Shown: in pieces, positions 11,690-23,402 of the stretch
Layout of the letters: the number at the start of each line of letters is the position of its first letter
How positions within the stretch are numbered: position 1 is the first letter of the stretch
DNA from: Setophaga petechia
Taxonomy: Eukaryota; Chordata; Aves; Passeriformes; Parulidae
Direction of reading: 5' to 3'
Length of the DNA: 64,000 nt
Assembly (NCBI GenBank): GCA_024362935.1
Contig: JANCRA010000114.1
Coordinates: forward strand, 496,001 to 560,000
Translations under genes and position numbers: made by a program
The notes under the pieces: model-generated
The model's database searches: none
What the model saw: only the letters and a program-made list of their open reading frames with translations
What the model was told of the DNA's origin: nothing

Positions 11690-12225
11690 ATGTGTTAATG
11701 ATTTTGGGGAAATGATTATCATATGTGTGAAAAAGAATAGAAAATCACCACATTTGCAGATGACACCAAGCTGGGTGTGAGTGTGGATCTGCTGGAGGGT
11801 AGGAGGGCTCTGCACAGGGCTGGATCCAGGGCCCAAATCCAACAAGGTGAGGTTTAACAAGTCCAAGTGCTGGGTCCTGCACTTTGGCCACAACAACCAC
11901 TGCAGCACAACAGGCTGGGGATAGAGTGGCTGGAGAGCAGCCAGGCAGAAAGAGCCCTGCAGGGACTGATGGACAGCAGGCTGGACATGAGGCAGCAGTG
12001 TGCCCAGGTGGGCAAGAAGGCCAATGGCTCCTGACATGGATCAGGAATGAGGTGGCCAGCAGGAGCAGGAACACAGGTACTCTGAGGAGCATCTGAGGGA
12101 GCTGAGGTTGTTTATTCTGGAGAAGAGGAGGCTCAGGGGAGACAAGGCAGTGTCAGAACACAGGTTGGACTTGATGATTTCCAAGGTCTTTTCCAGCCTT
12201 GCTGATTCTGGCATTCTCTGAAACC
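11690..12225 (+). mobile_element. CR1 LINE 3' end
   Basis: Diagnostic CR1 3' words occur in order: AAGTGCTGGGTCCTGCACTT, a GAGAAGAGGAGGCTCAGG block, then GGACTTGATGATTTCCAAGG and a terminal ATTCTGGCATTCTCTGA. The copy is 5'-truncated, as usual for CR1, and has no intact reverse transcriptase. Confidence 0.8.
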
Positions 12226-12239
12226 ACCCTTGGAGCAGT

Positions 12240-12460
12240 TGCAGGATGAGCCCTGGGCCTCCTCTTCAGCAGCTCCAGCAGCCCAGGTCCCTCAGCTTCT
12301 CCTGCCAGCCCCAAAGCCCATCCTGTCAGTCCTGCAGAGCCTCTGCAGCTCCTCCTCATTGCCCAGAACAGGGAGCCCCAGAGGCAGACACAGCAGCCCA
12401 GATGTGCCCCCCTGGCCTGGGGTGCCTCTGGCAAGGGAGCAGCAGCAGGCACTGCAGGAG
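12240..12460 (-). mobile_element. CR1-like fragment, opposite orientation
   Basis: Contains CCTCCTCTTCAGCAGCTCC, TCCCTCAGCTTCTCCTGCC and CCAGATGTGCCCCCCTGGCC, the order seen in the antisense of CR1 internal segments. It abuts the preceding CR1 tail to tail. Confidence 0.5.
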
Positions 12461-13660
12461 CCTGCAGACAATTCCTGCAGCACTTGTAGGATGATCCTGC
12501 TGCCCAAGGGACGTTCCCATGGTGCCGAGTCAGGAACTGCAATGGGGAGTGCGGCCAGAGAGGAAAGGGCAAACAGGGATGGGCTGTTTGCAGGGGAGAG
12601 CACAGGCCTGGGCAAGAGGAAGAAATTTGTACAAGGGAAGAGTAAAGAAAGCAAAGGTGAAGCAAAGGAAATGCTGAGGGCAGTTTGGGGGTGGCTGCCA
12701 GGCAGCCCTGGCTCTGAGCAACAGCGTCTGCAGTGGCACAGGAAACTCCCAGCTGATGGGAACAAACTTTCTGGCTGAGTGCAGATACCAGGACAAAGCT
12801 GAGTGCTTTCCCTGGTGTCCCCCAGCCCTTGCTGGCCCCAGGGGCTGATGGCATTTGTGCTGCCTCAGGTTCATGTCCCCACAGCACCAGCATGGGGGTG
12901 CTCCCGCCTGCTGTGTGCAATGCAAACAGGGGCTGCTGAGCCAGTGCTGCCGTGTCTGTGCCTGCAAGGATGGGGCACCTGTGTGAGCTGGGGGAGAGGC
13001 CAGGGCTGCAGAGGGGGGATGTTGTTGGCAGCTCCATCAGGACGCTCTGGGACGCTGCCCTGGGCTGTGCAGCGCACTGGGGATGGATCAGCCCCTGCTC
13101 TGCTGCTCCTTCCCGTCTGTCCCAGGGCCCTTGCAGAGCCCCAGCCATGCTGTTTGCCCCCAGCCTGCCCACGGCCAGCCTGGGGCTGCTGACGGGGCTT
13201 TTCTGTGCTGAGCATTGGCCTGGCCATGTTCTTGAGAGAGCCTGGGCAAGGAGCCTGGAGCCCCCAGGGCCTGGCCTTAGGCGTCAGTGCTGCCCCAGCA
13301 GTGCCCATGGCCTGTCCCTGCTGCAGCCCCGGCACTGCCACCCCCGGGGCTGTGCCCGGCCCCGAGAGCACTCAGGCCCTGCAGCAACACCAGGGCCAGC
13401 AGGGCAGCGGGGCAGGGCCACGGCAGCAGCACTGGCAACACCAAGTGCTGCTGCTGCTGGGCACAGCTGCTGGGCCAGCACTGATCTGCCCCCAGCTCTG
13501 CACACAGACATTGCTGCTGCAGCTCCAGAGAAGGCAACAAAAGGGCATCTCTGCAGAAAACTTTGCTGGGAGATCCTTTAGTTCATTTAAAGCCACCGAG
13601 AGTGCAGACCCTCATTGACACAGTCTGTGTCCACAGGGAAGGTGGAGAGAAGCAAAATGG
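12461..13660. other. Flank downstream of the olfactory receptor, no gene seen
   Basis: GC-rich, with overlapping open frames on both strands that lack domains. On the minus strand AATAAA-type signals (about 13678 and 13760) lie just beyond the receptor stop codon and could end its transcript. Confidence 0.45.
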
Positions 13661-13801
13661 GAAATGGCACAAACAATGACATTTATTTGTGGAAAATGTA
13701 AAAAAGTAAAACCAAGAAAAAGAACCCCCAGAATGAAACCAAGAAGAAATGTCAAAGACGACTTTATTAAAAATGATTTGCAGAAACTGCAAATTAGCAG
13801 T

Positions 13802-14734
13802 TTACTGTTTCTGAAAGCATCCAGTCATCAGTGTCCACACTGCAGCCTTGAGCTCCTGGTTCCTCAGGCTGTAGATGAGGGGGTTCAGGGCTGGAGGCAC
13901 CACTGAGTACAGAACTGACAGGGCCAGATCCAGGGATGGGGAGGAGATAGAGGGGGGCTTCAGGTAATAAAATATACTAGTGCTGAGGAACAGGGAGAGA
14001 ACAGCCAGGTGAGGGAGGCAGGTGGAAAAGGCTTTGTGCCGTCCCTGCTCAGAGGGGATCCTCAGCACAACCCTGAAGATCTGCACATAGGAGAAAACAA
14101 TGAACACAAAACAACCAAATGATAAACAGATGGAAAACACAAGAAGCCCAATTTCCCTCAGGCTGGATGGTGAACAAGTGAGCTTGAGGATCTGGGGCAC
14201 CTCACAGAAGAACTGGCCCAGGGCATTGCCATGGCACAGGGGCAGGGAAAATGTATTGGCTGTGTGCATGAGAGCATTGAGAAAGGCACTGGCCCAGGCA
14301 GCTGCTGCCATGTGGGCACAAGCTCTGCTGCCCAGGAGGGTCCCGTAGTGCAGGGGTTTGCAGATGGACACGTAGCGGTCGTAGCACATGATGGTCAAGA
14401 GGAAATATTCTGATCCAAGAAAGAAGAAAACTAGAAAAACCTGTGCAGCACATCCTGTGTAGGAGATGTCCCTGGTGTCCCAGAGGGAATTGTGCATGGC
14501 TTTGGGGACAGTGGTGCAGATGGAGCCCAGGTCAGTGAGGGCCAGGTTGAGCAGGAAGAAGAACATGGGCGTGTGCAGGTGGTGGCCGCAGGCTACGGTG
14601 CTGATGATGAGGCCGTTGCCCAGGAGGGCAGCCAGGGAGATGCCCAGCAAGAGGCAGAAGTGCAGGAGCTGCAGCTGCCGCGTGTCTGCCAATGGCAGCA
14701 GGAGGAAGTGCCTGATGGAGCTGCTGTTGGACAT
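13802..14734 (-). CDS. Olfactory receptor, OR14-like (avian gamma-c type), intact
   Basis: A single-exon frame of 310 residues, normal for the family. Seen: an N-terminal NSS glycosylation site, GN in TM1 (about 39-40), LHTPMFFFL at the end of TM2, a cysteine before TM3, MCYDRYVSICKPLHY at the TM3/loop boundary (variant of MAYDRYVAIC), KAFSTCLPHL at TM6 and PPALNPLIYSLRN in TM7. There is no internal stop or frameshift. Known: such receptors are plasma-membrane GPCRs of olfactory neurons signalling through G-olf. Inferred: it belongs to the gamma-c/OR14 group that is greatly expanded in songbirds; the ligand is unknown. The start chosen is the ATG that gives the standard length of extracellular N-terminus. 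It stands alone here, with CR1 and retroviral sequence on both sides. Confidence 0.93.
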   Translation of the reverse strand: MSNSSSIRHFLLLPLADTRQLQLLHFCLLLGISLAALLGNGLIISTVACGHHLHTPMFFFLLNLALTDLGSICTTVPKAMHNSLWDTRDISYTGCAAQVFLVFFFLGSEYFLLTIMCYDRYVSICKPLHYGTLLGSRACAHMAAAAWASAFLNALMHTANTFSLPLCHGNALGQFFCEVPQILKLTCSPSSLREIGLLVFSICLSFGCFVFIVFSYVQIFRVVLRIPSEQGRHKAFSTCLPHLAVLSLFLSTSIFYYLKPPSISSPSLDLALSVLYSVVPPALNPLIYSLRNQELKAAVWTLMTGCFQKQ

Positions 14735-14779
14735 CTGCTGTGGATGGGCTTTGGGTGCAGCTATGGAAAAAAGATAGTG

Positions 14780-17050
14780 AAGAGTTAGAGGAGATACCTG
14801 TAACCAGAATCAAAGCCATTTCTGGTACACCCTACCCTAGAAGAGAAATAGACACACCTCTGTTTTTAAGAGTTCTGAGGTTTTCTTTAAAACCTCTCCC
14901 ATATCTCTTCTGGTGTTCTTGGATATCAGAAACACTCAGCATTTTCTGCTACCCTCTGGGAGAAGACAGTGAATTCCCGGAGTTAAGATTATGAGGAGAG
15001 TATGAGTGGAGATGATCTATCACTTCATGCTGTTTCAAGTTCCTCCTGGCTTTCACTTTTCTGTAAGAGGATGTTCACACTCCCATGTTTCTCTAAAAAA
15101 CAGACAGGTGCTGCTGAGAGCAGATGGATCCACCACAGCCCAGCTCCACATTTGTAGCCAAGGACTCACATTGCTCATTTCACCAACCCAGCAGCATTTT
15201 CAGTGTCACAACACCTCTGCCTCTCCCCATCAATCTTATAACTTAGACATGCTCTAGGACAGGTTTGCACCCTGGACTGAAGCTCCCAGCTTGGACTGAA
15301 ATCTCAGGGAGACTTCCAAGTGTCCTTATGATGGCATTGGATTGAGGGAGTTGCAGCTCCTTCCCTGGCTGCACTGACAGCATTGCCCAGAGCCGGGCAC
15401 TGGGGACAGCGTCACCCTGAGCCAGCTGTGCCCCCTGCCAGAGCCCCCAGGGCCGGGCAGCTGCTCCCAGCCCTGTGCTCTGCAGAGGGAACTGGGCTCA
15501 GGGCTGCAGAGCTGCCCCACGGCTCTGCTGCAGCTCTGCCTGCACAGGAGGGGCTGCACGCCTTGGAGCCCCGGCCCTGAGGGCAGAGGCTTGGCTGGGG
15601 CACAGGAGGGAGGGGGCTTGTTCAGAGGGAGGGGCTGCACTGGAGGGGATCCTGTGTGCATCTCTAAACTCTCCCTGCCACAGCATTGCTGGGGTTTGTT
15701 TTTTCTCATTGCCTGATCTTCTCGCTCATTCCTGGGGATTTCCCTCCTGCAGGTGTTTCCCTGGGCCTGATCTCTCCCTGCCACCATACACAGACCCCAA
15801 ATCTCTGTGCACTCTCCTTGGCCTGACAGAACCCTGCCTGTTTGCAGGGCACTGGCTGGGGGCAGGTTCTGTTTGCAGCTTGGAGAAAGGACAGCTCAGC
15901 CTGAGCCTGATGGCTCCAGCAAAGGTGATGCTGGTGCTGTCCATGGGCAGAGTGGCTGAAAGAAAATTAGGGATCTCCTGTGAACCTATTGATCACTAAA
16001 AGAAACAGTTCACATGTCTCAGGCACTTGTCAAAATTCATAATGAATAATTAATAACCAACCTTTAATATTTGTCCCCCTCTCCCTGCCATTCTTCAGTA
16101 GTAAGGAACAGAATATAAAATATTTGAAAATTTCCTAATTTTTATCAAAACCCTTGCTTTGGAAATATTCTATGATTGATCAGAGCCCCTCAGCATGTCA
16201 GAGATTCATAAGCATTTCACCTCCCCTGCACCACAAAAATCCAGATTTGTACTCACAGGCTCTGGAGGCATTGGGATGTTCCAGCTTTAGGAGATCACTG
16301 CAGGAGCTGCAGCTGCATTGTCCTGCAGCCAGAGGTTCCTATGCCAAGGGCTGGCAGTGATTGTGCCCCAGGCACTTCTCAGCCCCTTCCCAGCCCTGAC
16401 TGATTGAAGCTCTCTGTGCCTCTGTGCTGTGCCCAGGGTGGCTGCAGGCAGTGCCCCAGCCCTGCTGGGCTGGAGAAAAGCTGCTCATCAAGAGAAATGT
16501 GCTTTTGAAGCTCTTCTTGCTTACCAGGAGCTGCCTCTGTGCCAGGAGCCCAGCCCAGCTCAGCAGCACAGACACAGCACAAGGACTTGAATGAGCCTCT
16601 GGGGCTTTGTGCTCAGGCTCTGAACATCACTCCCTGAGAGGGAGCTGAAGAAACCTCTCCAGAACTCCAAGGCAGAATCCAACTCCAAAGTTTCTTGGAC
16701 TTTTAATGGGTCCCACTGAGGGACACGACTGAGAAAGTGTCCCCAGGCCCCAGGCAGAGCAGAGGACTGCAGGCAGTGCTGACAGGTGGGGACAAAGAGA
16801 AGCCAAGTCTTGGTGCCCTGGGCCACAGCAGCAGGGTCTGTGCCACCAAGGGCTGGGAGGAGACACCTTGTCCTGAGGCCCTGGGGCCTCCTGGCACAGC
16901 CCCAGCCAGGCTGGGCACTGTCAGCCCCTTGTCCTGCCCTCAGCATCCCCCCCTAGCCCACATGCCAGTGGCCTCAAGGATCTGCTGGAAGGAGTCCCTG
17001 GGGAGCCTTGCTCAGCAATGGCCCTGGGGCCTCCTGAATGCTCCCTGCAG
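14780..17050. other. Upstream flank of the olfactory receptor, no gene seen
   Basis: Mixed sequence with no open frame showing a domain. A 5' non-coding exon and promoter of the receptor could lie here, but I cannot place them. Confidence 0.4.
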
Positions 17051-17054
17051 GGAC

Positions 17055-17520
17055 TGCAGGTTTTTCAAAGGACTTTGGCTTTGGCTTTTGCCTTGGAGTC
17101 TCTGAGAGGTCTCTGCAATCATGGCTTCCAATTATCTGCTGTAATTAGTCCCTGGAGAGGCTTTGTCAGTAACAACACTCAGTGGGGCTCATTAATGCTT
17201 CAGAGTACTTCAGTTATTTGAAGGTACTTGGTGTTTCCCTTTTGATACAGACTCTGAGAGAGGTTTGTGCAATCATGGCCCCAATTATCTGCTTTAACGA
17301 GTCCCTTGAGAGCTTTGTACTGACACTCAGTGGAGCTCATTAATGCCTTGCGATACTCAAGGTTTTTAAGTTACTTTATGAATTTAAGAATACTTTTAGG
17401 TACTTTTAAGGATTTTCCTTTCCACACTGAGTGTCCAAGAGGTTTCTGTGCCATCCTGGCCTCCAGTTCTCTCTTCCAAGGAGTCCATGAGGAGCCTGTG
17501 TTGGGTATCTTCCCTCTTTC
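17055..17520. repeat. Two to three diverged copies of a repeat of about 170 bp
   Basis: The words TCTGAGAG-GGT-TGTGCAATCATGG, CCAATTATCTGCT, GAGTCCCTTGAGAG and CTCATTAATGC recur in order at about 17100-17215 and 17250-17350. A third, weaker copy of the start follows at about 17430. No coding content. Confidence 0.6.
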
Positions 17521-17739
17521 TATTTTACAACAAAGATGGAACTGAAAGAATTTTGTAAGACTTTCTAAAAGCAACCAAACAAACCTCGAACAATTAACAA
17601 TACAACAGCAACAACTAAGAGAATTATTAGTCCTGTTTTAGCTGGACATCATCCAACCCCTTAGTCCTCAGGACTGGAAGAGATTATTGACACAGTGTTT
17701 GTTTTCCACTTGGAGCTTCTCGAACCCTTCCTTCAGTAC

Positions 17740-19257
17740 CTGAATGCTCTTGTGGATTGACTCACTGTGGCTGGAGAGGTTCATGCAACACATCCCTCAG
17801 AGTCTACACAGCCATGTCCATGTGCCCAGAGTAAAAACTCTATTGCTGTTCTGCAAGGTGGCATGTCTGATGGTCTCTATGTCTGAGAGCAGGTCACTCG
17901 ATGTGAGGGAGGTAGCATTGGTTTGCTTACTTAACAGGCACCCAAGATGGTCTCATTGTCCTAAAGCTTTAGCTGCAGCCACCCAAGGTAGTCCAAACTG
18001 GGGGTGCTACCATCCAATACCTGGATAAAAGCTTTCAAAGCCACCTCTTTGATATCATCCAATACTTTTCTGGGGATACCTGCTGCTTGATCAGCTGGTA
18101 GGCTGTGTTGTCCTTTTCCAGCTAGATGGTTGGTTGTCAATACCACCCTTGCCTCATTATTAGCATAGTCTGCTATTAATTGATTTATTAAACACTTCCA
18201 TCCCCTTTCCCACAGGGTGTATTCTGTAGATGAAAACAACATGGTCATAATATATTTTAAATCATAGGGAGTTAAGACATGTGCTGTAAACATGGCCCTC
18301 ATTAGGCCATTAAAATAAAGTGAGTCTGTTCCATGGTCTTTATGTGCCCTACACAGATCCTTGATTTCCCCATAAAACAAAGGCTGATACCTGGGATTAT
18401 TCCCCCTTCCTTCATAACATACAGAGGCAACAAGGAATTTCGAGACTATTTGCCAGTCTCCTTCCTTTTCTGCTTTTTCCGGATCGTTTCCTAGGGATCT
18501 TCTGGGGAGTCCAAACTGTCTTCTGGGGAGGAAGAATAACTTGGAGCAGAAACATTTGGATTAGAAATAGTGTGACAGTTGGGTTCAGTATCTTTGATCA
18601 TAGGGTTATATTGTTGCCGGAGGGTGAGGCAGAGGGCGCTGCCATTTTGTCAGGTGTTGGGGAGGAAAGGCCTTGATCTAGGATGGCAGATTTCCAGGGT
18701 GGAGTTCTGGAGGCATGGCCCAGGGTGGAGAGGATGACTGACAGTGGGGCATTACCCGCAGCTGTGGGGGTGGAGTCTGGAGGTTCATTCAGGGTAGAAG
18801 AGAAGGTTGTGGTAGCAGGAAGTGGAGGAGCCAAGATGGAGGGAGGATGGTTGGGCTCCTGAGTCACATTCAGGCTCCTTCCATCTTGAGTCTCCAGGGC
18901 ATGATGCTCCAAGACTGAATGGCCATTGCCATCTTGGACCATTGTGGAAGGTCTGAGAAAGGCAGGTTTGAGGGGAGGTCCCGAGTTAGGAGTGACCAAT
19001 GGATTGAGTTTTCAACACACTGCTTGCTGGTGAAGGGTCTCAAGGATGGTATGGAAGATGGGGAGCATGTGGGGTGCAATGGGGTCCCTTTTGATCAAAA
19101 GGTTGTAGAATTTAACTCCCACTGATTCCCAATATTCAGTGGTATGGATTTCATCAGCAGAGGAGTCTGGAATATTTTTAATGAACCATTTCATGATTGA
19201 TTTTAATTTGTTCTTTGAAAATATTTTATCATGATCAGTGAGAATGAAAGCATCCAT
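17740..19257 (-). pseudogene. Decayed retroviral gag
   Basis: A matrix-like start lies at 19257 (open to 19012), a proline/threonine-rich linker at about 18999-18598, and a capsid-like segment at 18380-17961. They sit in order on the minus strand but in different frames, separated by stops and frameshifts (for example an in-frame TGA after 18598). Homology fades near 17740, so nucleocapsid, protease and pol are missing. Known family: alpha/betaretrovirus-type Gag. The element is a 5' remnant and cannot make a full Gag. Confidence 0.75.
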
Positions 19258-19595
19258 ATATGCTCCTTTCTACTTTGGACATCTGGCTGCTCATTTTTTT
19301 CTTTCTCCACCTTAGGGTGAACAGCCACCGGAACACACCAAATAAATTATGGGACTTTGGTGCATATTGTAAAAATACAGTGGCAAAATTGTCAATAAAT
19401 GTCTTGCTTTTTCCAAACCCACCTACAATCCTATGCAGGTGAAATTGTCTTTGTCCCTGTGGATCCTGGCCATGGTCCCTTGAACCAACGATGAATCCGC
19501 CGGGCCCAGCACAATCCAAAATCCTGGGGAGCGCTGGCCTATCCATCAGCTAACCCCAGCTGACGTGACTGACACAGGGAGCCCTGAATGTCATG

Positions 19596-19613
19596 GTCCC
19601 TGTTCGGGCGCCA
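19596..19613 (-). other. Primer binding site, tRNA-Lys, perfect
   Basis: The minus strand reads TGGCGCCCGAACAGGGAC, the 18-base complement of tRNA-Lys(UUU), two bases inside the LTR end. This class of site is used by lentiviruses and some betaretroviruses. Confidence 0.9.
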
Positions 19614-19615
19614 AA

Positions 19616-20080
19616 TGTCACAATGAAGGTGGCGGGAACAAACCTCTCTGGTTCCCTGACTTCAGGGCGAGGTTGGCAAAAATGAAAAGGAGCGGGTGTG
19701 ACGGTGTTCACAGGGGTCTTAGGATGAGGAAAGAGACGAAGATGTGACTCCATGTTTCAGAAGACTTGATTTATTTTTTTATGATATGTATTATAATTAA
19801 AGGCTACTAAAAGAATAGAAGAAAGTATTTCATCAGAAGGCTAGCTAAGAATAGAATAGCAAAGAATGATAACAAAAGCTTCTGTCTCGGACAGAGAGTC
19901 CAAGCTAGCTGACTGTGATTGGCCATTAATTAGAAACAACTCTATGAAACCAATCATAGATCCACCTGTGGCATTCCACAGAAGCAGATAATCATTGTTT
20001 ACATTTTGTTCCTGAGGCCTCTCAGCTTCTCAGGAGGAAAATCCTAAGGAAAGGATTTTTCATAAAAGATGTCTGCGACA
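19616..20080 (-). mobile_element. 5' LTR of the decayed gag element
   Basis: About 465 bp. The plus-strand ends are TGTCACAATG and GTCTGCGACA, giving inverted termini TGTCRCA. AATAAA lies on the minus strand at 19770-19775, and CCAAT-type boxes (ATTGGCCA, ACCAATCA) lie in the U3 part near 19920-19960. A diverged relative lies at 40930-41850. Confidence 0.8.
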
Positions 20081-20455
20081 AGCAGGTTTGATGGAGTTGC
20101 CCCAAAAGAACTTTAATACCAGGGTGAAAAACAATAAACATAGAGAAGTCGAGCACAGTACGAGGGGCAGGATCCTAAGGCCTGAGACAAAGGGGAAGCA
20201 ACAACACAGACACTTGGGGCTAGAAAACTAGAACAATAATCATACTGAAGAAACAAGTAACCAATAAACCAATAGGGGAGTAGAACTTGGATAACTTAGC
20301 ATAACAACACTAAAGGCTTATGGGGGAACTCTCAGGCTCATCCTAAGTTAAATGAATGATTCCTAGGATTTCAAATTCATGCCCAGTTCTTTTGGGATAA
20401 AATCTGGCTGACTCTGAGTTACAGCCAGGCTAACTCCCATATTGCTGATTAACAC
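20081..20455 (-). mobile_element. Probable LTR fragment abutting the previous LTR
   Basis: On the minus strand the sequence ends in a segment with TTTATTG, CACCCTGGTATTAAAG and TTTTGGGGC, which resembles an R-U5 region. It starts near a satellite boundary and contains ATTGGTTTATTGG, a CCAAT-like box. Ends are not resolved. Confidence 0.4.
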
Positions 20456-20465
20456 TGGCCCCTTG

Positions 20466-22180
20466 GGACCATGTGGCCCAACAGAGCCACAATGATGTCC
20501 TTGGTTCCACAAGGCCCCTCAATGTCACAATGGTCCCTTGGATCCATGGTGCTCTGCAGTGTCACAATGGCCCCCTCATTTCACAAGGCTCCCAATGTCA
20601 CATTGGTCTCCATAGGAAGGAAACCACAGAGCTCCCATATTTCAGGAGCTGATGAAAGGCAACCACCAGAGGCCAAGGCAAGCCTGATCTGTCTGTCCTG
20701 GCAGGTTTGCTTGGAGCAACCCTTGGATATTCAAAATTATGAATGTGGAGTCCTAATTTGAGATATTTTTGCCTGGAGAAGAGGGATGGGGTTTTTTTCA
20801 TACAAAGAAAAGCACAGAGCTCTTTCCAGTGTTTGGAAAAAAGGTGAGGGCTGCCCCTCAGGAGTCAAAGACCAGCCAGACTTTTCTGTCCTGGCAACTT
20901 TTGTCTGGCAGCAATCCTTGGATACACAAACATTTAGAGGTGGAATCCTAATTTTGGCCATGGATGCCTGGGAAAGATGGACAGTTCTTTTCCATAAAAA
21001 GAAAAGCCCAGAGCCCCAGTGTTTCAGGGGCAGATGGAAGTGGCCTTCCAAAGTCATCCAGACCTGTAGGGTGACCCCTGGGAGGCCAAGCCAGCCACAC
21101 CTAGTTCCTTTGGTTCCACAGGGGCCCTGCAGTGCCACAATGGTTCCCTTGCTTCCATGATACCCTCTGGTGTCAAAATGGCCCCTTGGTAACACAAGTC
21201 CTTAAGGATCTTAATGGTCTCCATGGTTCCACAAGGCCTCATGTGTCATAATGATCTATTGGTTCCATGAAGCCCCTCTGCGTCACCATTGCCCCTTGGT
21301 TCAACGGGCTCCAGTGGTGCCACAATGATCCCCTTGTTTCCACAACTTCCCACAGTGTCACACTGGCCCCTTGCTTCCATTAGGCCCGGCAGGGTCACAA
21401 TGTTCCCTTGTTTCCGTGAGGCCCCACAGTGTCACAATCGTCTCCATGATTCCATGGGGCCTTGCAATGCCACAATGATCTCCATGGATCCACAGTGCCC
21501 TGCAGGATCACAGTGGCCTTTCTGCTCCACAAGGCCCTGAAATGCAGCAATGGCCTCTTGGTTCCACAAAGCGCCACTGCTTGACACTGGCCCCTTGGGA
21601 CCATGCGGCCCAACAGAGACACAATGATGTCCTTGGTTCCTCAAGACTCCACAGTGTCACCATGGCCCCTTGGTTCCACAACTTCCCATAGTGTGATAAT
21701 GGTCTCCATAGGAAGGAAACAAGTCAGCCCCAGTGATGCAGGGGCAGATGAGAGGCAGTCACCAGAGGCCAAGGCTAGCCAGACTTGACTGTATTGGCAG
21801 ATTTTGTCCAGGAGTAACCCTTGGATATAGGGAATTTTAGACACAGAATCCCAATTTTGGTCATGGGTGCCTAGACAAGAAAGACAGTTCTTTCCCATAG
21901 GAATAAAAGCACAGAGCCCCAGTGCTTCACGGTCAGATGGGAAGTGGCCCTTGACATGTCAAATTCACTGGGATCTGTCAGACAGACCCCAGGAGGCCAA
22001 ACCAGGCAGACCTGTTCCATGTTCCATTGACTTCATGGGTCCCAACACTGTCACAATGGTCTCCTTGATTCCATGAGGTCTGGCAATGTCACCATGGCTT
22101 CTTGGTTTCAGGAGTCTCAACAGAGTCACAGGGGTCCATTGGCCCCACGCAGGCCCACTGTGAAACAATGGCTCCTTGTT
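20466..22180 (-). repeat. Second satellite array, inverted relative to the first
   Basis: The same 38-bp unit as at 2540-5958 appears reverse-complemented (CACAATGGTCCCTTGGTTCC and similar). Copies of the 185-bp repeat occur at about 20600-21110 and 21715-22020. Order and intermixing are like the first array. No gene. Confidence 0.85.
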
Positions 22181-22189
22181 TCTATTTTA

Positions 22190-22700
22190 AATCAATCACA
22201 ATCATGGGATGTCACCATGGAGCCCCCGTGAGTGCCTGTGACAGATCGGTGCCTTTGCAGCCCAAGGTGCCCTGGGATGTCACCATGGAATGGCTGTGAC
22301 TGCCTCTGACCACAGGGCTCTTTACCATCCCCAGAAAGCCCTGGGAGGTCTCCATGGAGCCCCTGTCTCTGCGAGCGACATTCCAGCTCTGGAACAGCCT
22401 GGAGAGCCTTGGAAAGATCCCATGGAACCCCTCAGAGGGCCTGTGACAAATCTGATCCTTAGGAGGCAACCATCACCAGCCCCTGTTGCTATAATCAGTT
22501 TCCATGGCAACCTTCACCAGCCCCTGTTGCTATGGTCAGTTTCCATGGCAACCATCCCCAGCCCCCTGTTGCTATGGTCAGTCCCCTGGCAGCTCCATGG
22601 AGACCCCATGCCAGGGGTGGTTGCCATGGACACCAGCTCAGGCCTGCAGCCAGAGCCCGTTGCCATGGCAACCATTGGCAGCCCCATCCCCAGGCTCATG
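22190..22700. repeat. Minisatellites of about 41 bp and a longer precursor-like repeat
   Basis: From about 22480 to 22680 a unit with GTTTCCATGGCAACC and CAGCCCCTGTTGCTATG recurs about four to five times. Left of it, GGGATGTCACCATGGA recurs in a looser pattern. GTTGCCATGGCAAC resembles the palindromic binding site of RFX-type factors. Confidence 0.65.
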
Positions 22701-22704
22701 GGAT

Positions 22705-23065
22705 CCCAGAACCACAGAATTGGCTGAGCTGGGAGGGACCCATCAGCATCCTCCAGTCCAACTGCTGGCCCTGCGCAGGACACCCCAACAATGCCAGCCT
22801 GGGCCTGGCAGTGCTGTCCAAATGCTGCTGGAGCTCAGAGAGCCCTGGAGCTGGGAGCCTTCCCTGGGGAGCCTGGGCAAGGCCCCAGCAGCCTCTGGGC
22901 AAAAACCTTTTCCTGACATCCAACCTGAGCCTGCCCTGACTCAGCTGCAGCCGTTCCCTCCACTCCTATGCCTGGGCACCAGAGGGAAGAGGTTCCCACA
23001 GCCCCAGCCAGGGACCCGCTCCCAAGGCTGTTGCCATGGCCACCAGGACTGGGACCAGCTGGGAT
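22705..23065 (-). mobile_element. CR1 LINE 3' end, minus orientation
   Basis: Begins ATCCCAGAACCACAGAATTG, then GCTGGGAGGGACCC, CAGTCCAACTGCTGGCC, and later AAACCTTTTCCTGACATCCAA, the classic antisense order of a CR1 3' region. Truncated near 23065. Confidence 0.8.
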
Positions 23066-23402
23066 GCTCGGTTTCCATGGGCCGGGGTTCAGGAATGGGA
23101 TTCCCCAATTTCCTGCTCCCGCTAAAAACACGCTGCCCTCACTGCCCTCCTGCCTCCCCTGGAAAGCACCAAAGGCAAAGATCCTGGGCTGGGATAAGAA
23201 CAATTTATTGGGAACAGTAGCGAGATAAAGAATAAACGGAACAAAAACAATACTGATAACAGAAGGGGTAAACAACACTATTTACAGGGAAAAATAGAAC
23301 ACAACTGACTGTCTCTTCCCAGCCACAGTTTCCCCTGTCTGGAAAGGACACTCTTCTCTTCAGGGAGATTCTCCTGCACTTGGGGCATTGGCAGGGTTTC
23401 CC

